From Clusia tigrina (taxonomy: Eukaryota > Arthropoda > Insecta > Diptera > Clusiidae): a stretch of DNA of 64,000 nucleotides. Position 1 is the first letter of the stretch; every line of letters begins with the position of its first letter. A program made the translations under genes and the position numbers. Location: NCBI GenBank assembly GCA_920105625.2, contig OV050033.1, positions 5,436,001 to 5,500,000 of the forward strand, given 5' to 3'. Positions 33,820 to 46,150 of this stretch are shown here, one piece after another. The notes under the pieces were generated by a model that saw only the letters and a program-made list of their open reading frames with translations, searched no databases and was not told where the DNA came from.

Positions 33820-34518
33820 TAGTAGGCGTATTCGATTCGTATCTTGTATCGAGCTCGTATCGTGTGGTGCGAAAAAATAGCAAACGAGTAAGTGGCATAA
33901 GGGCTAACCAAAATAAACGAGACGAGTCGTAACGAGTAAGTTCAGGCATATGTGAACCAATGTTAATAGCCAAAATGGCTGTACGTATTTGCTCGAAACT
34001 GAAAGAAACTTTTAGACGTGACGTTCGGTTCCGTAAGAACTGAATTGCAAACGTCTCCTACTCGTCACAGCAGCTACTTTGTTGACGCGATTGTTATTTA
34101 AAAAAAAATTAAAATTAAAATGACGGAGCTTAGCTACGATTTAATTGCCGCTGTGAGGGATGACCTCGCAAGTTGTGTAAAAAGCCATCCATCGAAGCGT
34201 TTGGGTTAAATGTCAAAGTCGACGTAACGAGTGCAGGCTTTCGTCCAATCACTATTGTTACGTCTCGTCTATTTTGGTTCTACCTATACTTGGCAGCACT
34301 GTTTCACAAAAAGCACTGAATGATAAGAATATCCCCGGGAAATTTTCATGGGCAATTTTTAATCTTGTTGGTTTTCAACCATTTTTCAATTTGGAAGCAC
34401 TTTCTATCGAGGATAGAAAAACTCACTCGTTTCATCCGAGTATAATTTACTCGACAACTTTTCACATACAAATGTCAGTACTATCCTCGATGGAGTGGCG
34501 AATCGAATACGCCTACTA
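33820..34518. mobile_element. DNA transposon / MITE with 20-bp perfect terminal inverted repeats
   Basis: The first 20 bases (TAGTAGGCGTATTCGATTCG, 33820-33839) are the exact reverse complement of 34499-34518. A TA lies outside each end, consistent with a TA target-site duplication as in Tc1/mariner-like elements, although the match extends through it. A second, inner inverted repeat (33906-33924 with 34261-34279, 18 of 19) suggests subterminal repeats or a nested element. At about 700 bp with no transposase it is non-autonomous. Confidence 0.75.
34120..34209 (+). pseudogene. 29-codon frame inside the TIR element
   Basis: ATG at 34120 opens MTELSYDLIAAVRDDLASCV and stops at 34209. The composition is protein-like and it sits between the inner inverted repeats, so it may be the N-terminal remnant of an element-encoded protein. 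I do not recognise the family. Confidence 0.3.
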
Positions 34519-34520
34519 TA

Positions 34521-36431
34521 TGCTGCATTATAGGGAACACTTTGGGTATGCAGCGGTCATTTATGGAAATTTTTATGGGTAAATCTGCTTCTAAAGTAAA
34601 CAAAAATTCTTGTTTGCTCTTTCTCCTAAACTACTCCATTATCAGCTCGGTTTCACTAAGTAATCACTTAAGCATAAAAGGACAAACTATAAATTTTGCC
34701 AAAGTGTTCCAAACGGTGACTTAGCGTCTGGCGTATCGATCTCGGCCCATTTGCAGACAAATAATTAGGTAAAGGAAACCACTTTCGTACTGAAACTGAA
34801 TTAGTTTCAGTTTCCCTGTGCTTGGACATGAATATATGTCTGCCCCATATAACAAACCTCCTTGTTCAATGCTTGTTTAAACTATTTTTATACAACAATC
34901 TTTTTTTAGTCCGTTTTCTTTACAAATGCACACAGTTTTGCAGACAATTTCGAAGACACTATTCCAAATAGCTCACAGAATCGCAGGTAGCTTGGTCAAA
35001 TGTGATAGAGGGGAGGACTATTTTAACTCTAAAGGTGTTGAGATGGTAAACAAATATATATATATATACCTATAACATAAAAGTGGCACTTTAGTTTCTA
35101 TCGAACCTCAATTTATATAATTTTTTTTTTGGAATTTGTTTTAAACTTGGAAAGAGTTTCTCGCGGCATTGCTCTTCTTTTAATGGATGCTTACATTTAA
35201 ACATACCTTACCACTAAAGCCAAAGTTCACTTCAGAATCCTACTAACAAAACTTTTCAATTACTCGTACTGGCATAAATTTTAAAATCATTTTAGCTAAA
35301 ATACCCAAAATTTAATTCATTAAAGAGAGACTGTTACTGTAACCAAAGAATTATTTTCAAATGTGTTAAATGCAAATCATAAAAGAAGACCCACCAATGG
35401 TAAAATTATATTTGAACAAACCGAAGATGTTTTTTTTTTCTATTTTAATGCAAGAAGCATACACAGAGAGATGTAAAAATTTTAATCTAAAAGCAAGAAA
35501 TGCCGTTTAGCATTTTAGCCATAAGCGAAGCAATACAAACAATTTTTGTGATTTCATTAGAATTAGTTTTAACCACACAACAAACCCAGCTTTTAACAAT
35601 TTAATCTTAATTTGAGACGAAATAAATGTAAATGCAGTGAATATGGTTTTTATATGCTGTACATGAAGTAGGCGAGATGATTCGTGCACTGTTTGTGATG
35701 TTTTACAATGTTTTGTGTAGTTGTTTTTTTTTTACCGTGTACTGTGATGTTACGCAAAATCAGCTGAGGCAACAAATCAATAAAAGAGAAATAACAACAA
35801 CAATTTATGTAATTAAAGTATGGAATTTTCATTTGTAATCTATGTTAAGTGCAGCAATTATTGTGAACACAGAATGCAAGTACTCTGTAACACTGCTATA
35901 ATCACTACTGTAACACTCTACTAACAATTTCGATTTAAGGTTGTAAAGATGCCTCTCGCAGCCGGTGCAAAATTTATGTTGTTTGTATCGATTATTCTCT
36001 TAAGTTATTATTAGACTAATGTTAATTTAATTAATTTAATTTGCCAACAGAATAACAATTAACCCACACATACCGCAACCCGCCCACATCCACTTAGCAC
36101 CCTACTCGTACACCACATAACCGCACTCTTTAACAATTATCACTTACATAAGTAGACTGATAGCAGTATATAGAACAATATATTTGTGATTGAAAACACA
36201 CATTTTTTAATTGAAAACTATTGGTTTGGCGAACACAACAACAAAAGCAAAAGCATTATAATAAATATGATATATAAACAAAATATACTTGAATTGGAAC
36301 ACGTACATAATAAAGCTGGAAGCGAGTTTCAGGGCAAACCTCGGTGGGAAAGTCAAAGTCTACTTCAAAGCATTCCAAATTGCAGCCTACCGAAAAGCAA
36401 AGTAAGTCTCAAGATTGTACCGAACACATAA
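34521..36431. other. 3' flank, no gene recognised
   Basis: AT-rich and unique in appearance. It includes AATAAA motifs at 35621 and 35779 that could serve the transporter if its 3' UTR is long. Confidence 0.4.
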
Positions 36432-36900
36432 ACTACCCAAGAAACCAAAACTATCCTGGTCATACTCTCTGATAGTACCCGATGTTTAACCTGCAACATT
36501 ACCCGTAGTTTCTAAGAACAATTCCATAGCAACGAGAAGAAATCTCTGGAGGAAGGCAATACAAGCGAAGTAAATCTTCTAACTACCCAGGAATACCATC
36601 CTGGTAATACTCTGTGGATGTACCCGATGTTTAATCTACAACACTATTATTGTTATTATATCTTACGCCATAATTAGTTATGACTGCAAGGGTTTGGGGA
36701 ATGAATACTAGCTACTTAGGCTTTCGACTGAAAGAGAAAAAGAAACATTTTTGAGACCAAGGGCAGGATTTGAACCTGAGACCCTTTGAGTGTGAGTCTA
36801 GCATGTCTATAATACTACCCGTAGTTTCAAAGAACAATTACATAACAACGGGAAGAGATCACTGGAGGAAGGGAATAAAGACGAAGTTGAATTTGTTGGG
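36432..36900. repeat. Tandem duplication interrupted by a SINE
   Basis: AACTACCCA.GAA..CC, then ATCCTGGT.ATACTCT, TACCCGATGTTTAA, ACCCGTAGTTTC and AAGAACAATT..CAT occur at 36432-36545 and again at 36590-36643 plus 36822-36860. The SINE at 36644 splits the second copy. Confidence 0.7.
36644..36821 (-). mobile_element. tRNA-derived SINE with intact B box
   Basis: On the minus strand: CTAGACTCACACTCAAAGGG, then GGTTCAAATCCTGCC, a perfect RNA polymerase III B box, then the family body and a TAATAATA tail. The A-box end is missing or diverged. Confidence 0.8.
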
Positions 36901-37190
36901 AGAAGTGAATCGTTAATAGTGAACACTCCCTTTAGCATTCTCTCTATCGAGTACTCTAACTCAATGTAAACGTAAATAAAAACGGAGTAAATCTTCTAAG
37001 TTGATCTAGTTACGAGAAGTGAAGCGTTAAGAGTGAACACTCCCTTTGGATTTCACTCTAACGAATGCACTCACTCAGTGTGAACGGAAATAAAAGCGAA
37101 GTAGATCTTCTAAGTTGATCTGGTTACGAGAAGAGAATCGTTAAGAGTCCCTTTGGTTTTCACTCTAATGAATGCACTAACTCATTGTGA
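36895..37190. repeat. ~115-bp tandem repeat, 3 copies
   Basis: GAGAAG.GAA.CGTTAA.AGT(GAACACT)CCCTTT recurs at about 36900, 37015 and 37130, each with TCTTCTAAGTTGATCT between units. Confidence 0.8.
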
Positions 37191-37512
37191 ATGATTTGAT
37201 TATGCAATGATGTAAATTATAGTAATGTGGACAGATTTATTGAAGGATGTTATGCACCGCGAGCTAAAAAATTTATTCTGATGCCCCTATTAGAGTAATG
37301 TAAAGTAATACAAATATGCGCTGGAGAAGCAAGGACACAACTAAGCCGCACCTGGTGAACCCTATTTTTAAATTCCACTTTTGAAATTCTAAAACACAAA
37401 AATTAAATATATAAAAGAAACTTATAAAATTGATGCACCTGGTAATGTCCTTACTGCCAGCTAATTTGTTAGACTTCAAGTAATACAAACCCTTATTTCA
37501 TGTTGCAATAGG

Positions 37513-37712
37513 TTATTTTATTATTATTATCCTATCTAAATTATGAGTGCAAGGTTTTGGGGGAATGAGTACTAGTGAAAAGAGGCTTTCGACTCGAAGA
37601 GAAAAGGATTTTATAGAAAGAAGCATTTTGGAGACCAAGCCTGTCGCAGGACCGTGCGACCCTGAGGGTGTGAGTCTAGCAAGCTTACCACTAGACCACA
37701 GAGGGCGGCTTA
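37513..37712 (-). mobile_element. tRNA-derived SINE, near full length, intact A box
   Basis: The minus strand starts GCCCTCTGTGGTCTAGTGG, which contains the A box TGGTCTAGTGG, continues CTAGACTCACACCCTCAGG with a degenerate B box (GGGTCGCACGGTCC), then the shared body and a TAATAATAATAAAATAA tail. It gives the head-to-tail layout of the family: about 75 bp tRNA-like head, about 100 bp body, (AAT)n tail. Confidence 0.85.
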
Positions 37713-38691
37713 TGTTACTTTATTTTACTCCATTCCAACTTCAGAAATGCATGTTTCAAACCATAAATTTTTTAAACCATATTTCAAAACAGACAGAAAG
37801 AACATTTTTAAGGGATCCAAAGGACACCACAAGAATTGTAAAGGTTTCAAGTAAGATTGTGTGAGGATATGGGTGCATAAATGTAATCAAATGGTATCAC
37901 CAAATCAATCTCAGGCAAGCTACATCAAAGTCTGGTACTAAACACCACATTCAACTTATAATGAGTGTGCATTTCGGTCTTCTCACTTTATTGGCACCAA
38001 AATAGAGCGTTTCTTCCATTGTAAATAAAGGGTAAGTGCAGTGTTTAGTGAAGTTGTTGGAAGCATCTAGTGAACAATCATCCAGAGAACCTCTTAGAAT
38101 GATTGTTATAAGTTTTGAATAGGAAATATATTTACCATATAAACAATATATTTGTTAACTCCTGAGGGTGTCCAAAATCGGATTCATAGGAAAATTCGAC
38201 GTTATACCTTTCTAGAAAAGAGGCCTCTGGGGAAGCAACATGGGCGTATATGTGCTGGGACGTAATTCAACGACCACAATACAGCTCATTGATGAAGGTG
38301 AAGATGGTGGTGAGATTCTTAAATACAATCTTAGCTGGATACTCTAGTCGCTCTTGCGATACGTCTTCAATTTATTAGACCTAAAGATGGATCCTTTTGC
38401 TCCCCCAAGGAACCATAGGAATTTATTATTATTATATACGATTGGACATACGGCAATCGAGTCAGACACTCATTAACACTATAGTTGTTTACGCATACGT
38501 GGGTCCTTTTTAAGCTGTACAAAATGACTACCATGTGTAGCAAGGGATTATGTTCAGTCACATTCGGCTTTGCTCGGAATGAAGCTGCATTTTTCGGTGA
38601 AGCGAGGCAGCAATATGATAATTATCCACAATTGCAGGATTGTTTCAGCTGGAAATATATAAATAAATAAATTAGTGAGTTTCTATACTTC
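37713..38691. other. Non-coding, no gene recognised
   Basis: A short TTATTATTATTATATA at about 38417-38432 could be a worn SINE tail. Nothing else is recognised. Confidence 0.4.
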
Positions 38692-39110
38692 TTCTTAGGT
38701 GGCCATTACAACCCGTAGTCGAGTTACGGCCGATTTGAGTACCTTTTGCCAGGCGCTTCTACTTCGCGCGCGCCTTCTCCAATTAGTCACACCAAGCGTG
38801 GTCAGTGCTTACTCAGCTTAGTCTATCCACCGGAGGCACGGACTCCCTCTTCGTAGTCGACCTTCGGCTTTCGCTTCGAATACCTTTTTCGCCGGAGCTT
38901 CTTCATCCATACGATGGATATGACCCAGCCAGCGTAGTCGCTGAATGGTTACACGATGAACTAAGTCAATGTCGGCGTAGAGCTCATACAGCCTGCGGTT
39001 CATTCGATTGCGATTGTCGTCGCCAACTCGAACAGGACCACAGATTTTGCGAAGAACTTTCCTCTCGATCACCCCAAGAGCAGCTGCATCTGCTTGCGAT
39101 ACCACCCATG
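38692..39110 (-). mobile_element. RTE-type LINE C-terminal fragment
   Basis: The minus-strand frame 39105-38818 reads ERKVLRKICGPVRVGDDN, then YELYADIDLVHR..IQRLRWLGHIHRM, then GRLRRGSPCLRWID. The LRKIxGP...LY.L..D.D.V..I...RLRWLGH..RM...R.GRP..RW layout is the C-terminal end of many non-LTR polyproteins of the RTE and related clades. It lacks the zinc knuckle of the other LINEs here. Downstream it loses frame. Confidence 0.8.
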
Positions 39111-41399
39111 CCTCAGCGAGGTTATATAACGATTGTATTATTGTAGAGAGGAGCAGAATATGTTGAAACTAAATACATACAAAGGATCAAAGACCATTCT
39201 AAGGATTTTAAGCTGAAGAAAATTAATGAAATAAAATCAGAAAACTGTAGAGAGGAGCAAAATATTTGTATACTAAACACTTAGAAAGGATAAAGGATAT
39301 AAAGAGTTTCTCTACAGCATTTTAAGGATTGGAAACTGAAGAAAATTAACGAAATACAATCTGGAAACTCACTCTAGCAATGTTGTCACGGTTTCTTAAA
39401 CAATCTCGTTTGATAGGCAAATGCCACATCAATTAATGACGAACATAATCACAATCTTTCCCTATTTTGCCCAACTTTAATATCTTTCTTAAACCATATT
39501 CCTTAAATGAATGATCCGTAGTATATCTCTCCTTATTTTCACAAATTTGAAAATCCTTCTTAAGCCACAATCCTTAAACAATCCGTAGTATTTATCCGTT
39601 GAAATGTTTTCCTTGCTCTAGAAACATTTTGGTCTCCCGACTTAGAAGTAACTGGAAGATTGTGTCCGACACCAACACTTTTCACTTTCCGTGCACGCAC
39701 AATATTTGCCATGATGTAACTAACGCTTCCGAAATTATAACTTGGCTACTTGGCGTTGCTTCTAAAGAGGGAAAACACTTTCGCACCATTCGCGTGCGTG
39801 TACAGCACTCGGCGCACTTTTCGTATTTGTCTGGGGTCTGGTCATGATGTGGGGCCGTGCGTTAAGGCAAATTTACTTGATTACGAGCATACTCGAGTAT
39901 CCATGCGACGCTCGGCGTAGAAGGAATTCCGTAACGCATCGCGGCAACATTTGCATGCGGTTTTTGCTATCATGCAACTAGCGGAACAGCGTGCAATTTC
40001 GGCTCCACATGCCCGCAGGTTGCAAACGGCACAACAGAACTGCATGCATACGCGCGTTCGTACATGCAGGAGGGAATGCAGCAGTGAGTGAGTGAATAAG
40101 ATTGCAGTTGGATGATAATTTATGTACACGCATACAGGAAACTGGGTTGAAAAAGTCGCAGTAAGAAATATTGGAATAGACAAAAAATAAAAATGTAAAA
40201 TTGAAAAATAAATATAGTAAAATTATGTCTGTCTTGGTCGAAGTTTGATTACTTTGCCCATAAGTTGCCCATAAGGTGCAACTTCGATCAAATGCCTGCG
40301 AACCTTTCTGCTGATTGTTCTGGCCATCTTACTATGGAATTTGAACGTGATATAATGATACTCTGATATTTGCCTATATATCTCAGGCAGCCACAGGTAA
40401 CTAAGGAAGACTTTCTTGTAATGGGGATTAAAGATGTGAGTAGGAAATGTGCCCTCTTCTAAGAAAGGTGTTGAAGAGTTGAAAGGATTTGCAGTTAAAT
40501 CGTTCTCTCAGCACTATCATTTAACTTTGTATTTAAACAAATAAATGAGTGTGGTGCACTTTGAATGTACTCGTATTTGGAATCCGGAAAACCGAGTATG
40601 GTGTATCTTATCTTACTTATATAATGCATCCTTCAGGACTATCATTTAAATCTGTAGTTTGAAAAGAAAGGAGCGTGATATTATTAAATGTACTCGGATC
40701 TGAAATCCTAAAAACCGAGCGTCATTTATTCTAATACTCCTTGTATTTGTATAACTGATTTCGCTGGAGTGGACGAAAGGATTAGTATGAAATAATGCCT
40801 CGAAATAGTAGATCAGTATTCATTACTAATCAATCAAATTACGTCTATAAGATTCGATATGCGTACCTAAAGCTACCTCTTTTTTACTAATGCAATGCTC
40901 AGATGCTATTGTGATTGCTTTAAGGGAGATCTTTCGCTTATATTCAAGAACATATTAGAAACATAATAGAAAAACTCGGTTAGTGGGGAATCAAAGGGAG
41001 CACCAACCAAACCTCAGTAAAACATTTCATATTTGTATAATGCCAGTACGTCACATCAGGGTAAATCAAAGCTCTCTTAGACAGAATATTTGTGACACGA
41101 CGTATTCAGTATTTGAAGATCCCAAATTGTAAGCATGAAGCATACCTTAAAACTGCAGCCTGCCAGGAAATACACCTCCTCCTGGTAGTAACTCATTATA
41201 TTGTCTCACAGACACACATAACTGTGTAATACCCGTATAACTGATAATTCCGAAAAAGACTTGAATTTCCCCAAATATGGCTTCACAATTGTTCACATGG
41301 AAGCATTGAAACGCCATTCAAACGAACCACGAGTAACAAAGCGCGTCCGCATGCAGAACAATGGCAGCACAAAACCCGAAAATCGTTTGTCCACACTTA
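39111..41399. other. Non-coding, no gene recognised
   Basis: Sequence with scattered short frames. A short diverged repeat (GTAGAGAGGAGCA.AATAT..TAAA near 39143 and 39247) is the only structure seen. Confidence 0.4.
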
Positions 41400-42433
41400 A
41401 AATAAAATGCTAAACACTCGAATTTTGTCGCAATCCAATGACATTTTCGCACGAATCCAATAACTCATCTAGCCAAGTCCACACGTCCGAGCGTTTGGTC
41501 TCATACAAAACAGTATGCAAGGAATTCATAACTTGCCAACTGCAACAGCGCCAGCGCAACTCTTTGCCAAGCACATATGAGCAACTACGAATGAGCCTGT
41601 GGCTGTGTGTGTTTGTGTTTGAGAGTGTTTGCGAGTGTGTGTTTGTGTTTATGAGTGTGTGTGTGTGTGCGAGCAAGTTAATCGAAAATAGGCAAATATA
41701 AATGCAGCAAAATAATAATAAATAAACAAAATGCAAAATCGAACTAACAGCGTGGAAGGTGAAATCGAGAGTGAGTTGCGCATGTGCGCAGGCGCTCTGG
41801 CAGTCACTCGTAACGTAATTGCATACATTTGTCCCAGGATTATCATATGCGAGTACGAGTCGATGGGTTCGCACACGCTATTGTGCCTGCAACTGGCCAA
41901 AGCTACTCGTGTTGTTGCTGTATGGAGAGCAGAGAACACCAACAAAAACACTCCGAAGACTGCGTAGTTGTTGTTGTTGCCCAGGCACACAAGTAATACA
42001 AGCAATTGCGTGCGCCAGTCCCCCATGACTGTGGTGGCTACGAGGTGGCACTGGTGGAGGTGGCTTAGAGTGCAATGCCGTTTTGTTTATGAACGAACGC
42101 TTTTCACAGTCATGTGAATTGTACTTCGTTTGTTGTGGTTGTTATTGTTGTTGTTGTTTATTATTGTTGTTGTTGTTGCTGTTATTTTGAGTATTTATTA
42201 AATGCCGTTGTTTGTTGCCTTTATGCTGATATTTTTTTATCACTTGCATATATTTTTGCCAGAGCCGCTGTCATTGTGGCGATTTTAATGCGACATTAAT
42301 CCACTTTAACAAGCCAAACTCCAAACAAAATAGTTTCGTTGTACGAGTCTACCTGTTGGCCCAGCCATAATTGGTTGTATATTATTTTTATTTATTTTTA
42401 ATAATGATCGGTGACTATTTTTTATATATTTTT

Positions 42434-42618
42434 TGTTAGCAGTTCTGGGGCCACGGGTTCGAGTCCTGCCCAGAGTCTGATCTTAAAATGTTGCTTTGCA
42501 TATTTTTGTCTGCGATTCGCAAACTTCAGTTGCTGTTATGAGTACTCCATCCCCCAAATCCTGGCATACACGGTGTGGTTAATTGTGATGTAAGCTAAAA
42601 TAACAATAATAAAATAAA
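42434..42618 (+). mobile_element. tRNA-derived SINE with B box
   Basis: GGGTTCGAGTCCTGCC at 42455-42470 is a B box. The body then shows the family landmarks in diverged form (CCCCCAAATCCTGGCA, TTAATTGTGATGTAAGCT) and the tail AATAACAATAATAAAATAAA. It is an older copy than those at 36.6 and 37.5 kb. Confidence 0.7.
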
Positions 42619-42845
42619 TTTCCCAACAATTTTTGGAGGAAAAGATTGGAAAACTCTTCCCTTTTCCTTACAAACTATTTTCGCGCTTTTAAATCACACG
42701 CTTTCAGCTCACATATTTGCCTGAACGACTAAGATACTCACACTCGCACTCGTAGCTACATGCCACCAGAGCGCAGCCGCACATTCATAACCGCTACTTT
42801 GACACCGGCGTACAACTTAAAATTTAATCTAGATACACTTTGACT

Positions 42846-42925
42846 GCAGCGGCACAGGCAGCGGCACAGGCAGCGGCACAGGCAGCAGCACAGGCAGCAG
42901 CAGCAGCAGCAGCAGCAGCTGAAAA
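42846..42925. repeat. 12-bp (GCGGCACAGGCA)n running into (CAG)n
   Basis: Three to four 12-bp units followed by about eight CAG/GCA triplets. It would encode poly-Ala/Gln on the plus strand, but no gene context supports translation. Confidence 0.85.
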
Positions 42926-43674
42926 ATTAAAAATCGCTCTTATGTTGTGCAGCGACACGTACGAAGCGGAGCTGACTGGAGAACGCGCCTCATGTTTTAT
43001 TTGGCTTGTCATAGCGCAATCACGCCTGCTGATGTCTAACCTGAGTTATGAATTTGTTGTGCGAGCATGCAGCGGCACCAACAACACGCCAGCATATGCA
43101 GTCGCCACCAACCAGCCGACTAACCAACCACAGTGCCCGACAAGGCCTGTCGTGGGGGGAGGTGCTAACGCGAATCTGCATGCGCTGCCGTGAACGTTGC
43201 AGTTGCCGTTGCCATTGCTGCTGCCATTGCTGCAACAGACATTTTTTAACAAAATAATTAAAATGTACACAACAAAAGACACAAAAAAAAAAAAAAATGC
43301 CAAGGAAAATGCATTTGTATGCGCACAGCATTTGCCGCCGCCACCACACCCCGCGCAACTAGCACAGCCTCCTTCGCTCCTCTCCACTCCACTCCGCTCC
43401 ACCCACCGCCAAATGAAGCTGGGCTGCAAACGTTTAAATACCGCTAGAAAGTCGCGAATATTTCGTATGCGCCGCGCAGCACACGACGCCGTGGCATGTG
43501 AGTGAGCAAATACTCGTAAGTGAATGAGATTTCTGCAAAATTTGTGGCTCAGCCTCCCTGCACTCTTCAAAATAGCATATTATACCATACTTTTCAAAAT
43601 AGCATTCTTGTTCCTTTTTGGCGTTTTTCCTTTTTTCGTGTTTTTCCTTTTTTTTCTGCTAAATTCATCTTGCT

Positions 43675-43785
43675 CTGAGGTTGTTGTTGTTGTTGTTGTT
43701 GCTTTGCTAACTAGCGAAAACTGCGCGCTTTATGTTTTCCGTGGATGCTGTTGCTGTTGTTGTTGTTGTTGTTGCTGCGGCTGCC
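43675..43785. repeat. (GTT)n / (TTG)n microsatellites
   Basis: Two GTT/TGT runs, at about 43680-43702 and 43747-43776, separated by unique sequence. Confidence 0.8.
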
Positions 43786-44207
43786 TAAGCTGCATAATAA
43801 TTTATGAACGCGTCTAAGATGTGGGTTAATCGTGTACTGGGCTAGTTTTGTATATTTCTTTTTTTCCGTTTGGATTTTGTACTCTTTATTTTTATGCTGA
43901 TTGCGCCTGTGCAGATACGCCAAGGTACTGAGTGGTGCTTGTTTGCTCCTTTTCATTTGTTGGCATTTTTTTTATGGATGTGTTCTTTCTTTTGTTGGCA
44001 AATGTTCCTTTTGCTATTTTGTGTGTTGCAAAAAGTTTTTAGAATTTCCCCCGAACTGGGTAGCATCCTCGTGGAGTTAGTTCGTCGGCAGTAACCCTTT
44101 GATGGTTGCTCGGAAACTTTAAATTAATATCTATAAAAGTTTGAAATAATTTGAATAAGTGAAGCAAGTTGAAACATCTTCGCACAGTTTCATTTATTTA
44201 CTAATTA

Positions 44208-44350
44208 TACCTTACAACATAATGAGTTATGTCTGCAAGTGGTGGGGTGCTTTGGTACTAGTAACTGAAGCCTTGGTTTGAAAAGGAAAATGACTTAAAA
44301 GTAGCCGTTCGAGACCATGTATTTGGAAGATTTCTACTGCAAGACTAGCA
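44208..44350 (-). mobile_element. Degenerate tRNA-derived SINE
   Basis: TACCTTACAACATAATGAGTTATGTCTGCAAG and GGTACTAGTAACTGAAGCCT match the body of the SINE family on the minus strand. The tail and B box are eroded. Confidence 0.6.
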
Positions 44351-44829
44351 TATGAATCCATTATTGCAATATTAGCATATTTACTACTGGACTACGAATA
44401 TCTACATTCTCATAATACAAATGAATATAATGAAATTTTGTCCGCTTATAACTCAAGAATAAAAATGACTCGATTTCGACGCTGTCGCTGGTGATATACA
44501 AACGCTATATAGGGATAGCTTTATACACTAATTTAGTTTTAGTAGTTTGCCCCATGGCCGACACTGTGACCTAAAAGATCTTTTGTGTCATGCTACATTT
44601 GTCATTACTGATCCACGTGATCACAATTGTCCGATCTACTATACCCTACTGGATCTACTTTGCCGGCATTTCTTCCGTAAGGCCATAGCATTCCGTCCGT
44701 TTGTTGCTATCAAAGCGTCACAATTAAAGGCATCAGGTTCTTTTCTACCTGGATCCTCCTTGTCTAAAGAAAGGAAGTAGTTGCAAGTCATGTTATTTCA
44801 TTATCTTTTTCGCTTTATGTATGTATTTG
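44351..44829. other. Non-coding, no gene recognised
   Basis: A 77-codon plus frame at 44547-44780 has no recognisable domain. Confidence 0.4.
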
Positions 44830-46150
44830 AGAATGTCCATTCTATAATTTTTCCAGAGCCAGCTGGTCGTGGTGGAATATGTTCATTCTAGTCCTTGCCA
44901 ATGCAAGTATGTATTCTATGGTTTCCTCTTCTTCTAGACAGAGCCGACACTCCGTATCATCAAGAATGTGGAGTTTAGTCAGGTGATATTTCAGGTAGAA
45001 ATAACCTGATAGAAAACCCACTATTTTTCCTATGTCTGCTTTGCACATATTGAGCAGTTCTTTATTGGAGGTGAATGGCCTTTCCAGTCTTTTGGCTTGG
45101 CGTAGTCCCTCTATCCATTCCCAATGTGACATTCCGAGACTATGTTCCCAGCTATCTACCCTGGATTTAGCCTCCGCCCAGTTGATACCACAGTAAGGGT
45201 CCGGACCTATAAGGATTACTAGAGGTAGCGTCGATTCATCACTTTTTATGTCTAAGTCTACAGTTGAAGCGACTTCAATGTTTGGGGTTGCGCTTCTTTA
45301 CAAGCTTGACAGAGATAACGAAGGTGAATTTATCGGATCTTCTCACTTTCATCTGGAAAATCAAATGGTTTAATAGGTATGGTACTTCCAATGTTTACGG
45401 AAATCGACGGTAAGGACGAGTATGCCTCCTCTTGGAATTTTTGAAGGCAGTCACAATGGACGTCTCCGAGTGGAATGGACATAGATGTCTCCGAGCCTTC
45501 ACAACCTAACCTAACCTATAAGGCTTGCTGCGGAACCGGCCCTAGCCAGTTCGTCAGCAATTCTGTTGCCTTTATTGAAGTAAAACACGAGTGGGTTCAA
45601 TATTACAATATAAGTAGTTCTTGTATTTGCAAAGGTTAGAAACGAAGTAATAAATCTATACATGGGTAATAGAGTTGTACATATCTAAGTTGTTACATAC
45701 GTTAGTAGCTGAATAAAACAACCAATCAGAATAAGACACGTATGCATGAGTTAACGAAGAATATGAAGATAGGAATATGAAGATTATACAGAGTTGTAAT
45801 TAAACAGTGTTGCTTTTAACAGCCTTTGATCTCCAATTGACCTGGGACCCAGCAAATTGCAACATTATTTGTTGCATCCAAAATTTGTAGGTTGTTGAAG
45901 CATTCTTCCACCAGTTTCGATTCCAAAGAATATGAAGCTAATACCTGTAATGCAGCTTGATCTATCTGAATAGATAGATATGTATGCGCCCTTGACACCC
46001 CTTTTCAGATTTATCCTTACACAGATTGAGATTGCTTGAATTACAGCCTGGAAGACGCTAGGGCTAGACCTAGCAAGGGTCCATAGACCCTTGCACCAAC
46101 TCCGGTGTTTGTTTTTGAACCGTTTGTGAACCATTCTAGACTTCTACGAC
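44830..46150 (-). mobile_element. LINE RNase H plus C-terminal fragment, interrupted
   Basis: Minus-strand order is RNase H (about 46130-45815, including VAICWVPGQLEIKG), then ORF2 C-terminus (45530-44842, including WAEAKSRVDSWEHS, EWIEGLRQAKRL, IVGFLSGYFYLKYHLTKL and CRLCLEEEETIEYILA). The latter is split by the plus-strand insertion at 45215-45513. Several frameshifts and stops show decay. The class is R1/LOA/I-like with an RNase H. Confidence 0.82.
45215..45513 (+). mobile_element. LINE tail inserted into the 45-kb LINE, 10-bp TSD
   Basis: About 299 bp ending CACAACCTAACCTA. ACCTATAAGG stands on both sides (45205-45214 and 45514-45523). Leaving it out, the minus-strand host frame reads straight through the junction, which confirms the boundaries. 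The end of the tail matches family A, but the body differs (GGCAGTCACAATGGACGTC). Confidence 0.82.

Larger units (their letters stand above)
41400..43600. other. Less AT-rich island with many microsatellites
   Basis: Contains (TG)n near 41600-41670, (GTT)n near 42125-42190 and the CAG-rich array at 42840. Overlapping frames up to 174 codons exist on both strands (for example 43046-43570 minus) but owe their length to triplet repeats and local GC. It is probably unique regulatory or intergenic sequence; an untranslated exon is possible. Confidence 0.4.

Noticed and set aside
36760..37700. tRNA genes
   Set aside because: A-box and B-box matches belong to SINE heads; no cloverleaf can be completed.
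41410..41874. 154-codon minus-strand frame rich in His-Thr
   Set aside because: The middle is a translation of the (TG)n microsatellite.
43046..43570. 174-codon minus-strand frame
   Set aside because: Length comes from triplet-rich, stop-poor sequence; overlapping frames on both strands and no recognisable motif or splice context.
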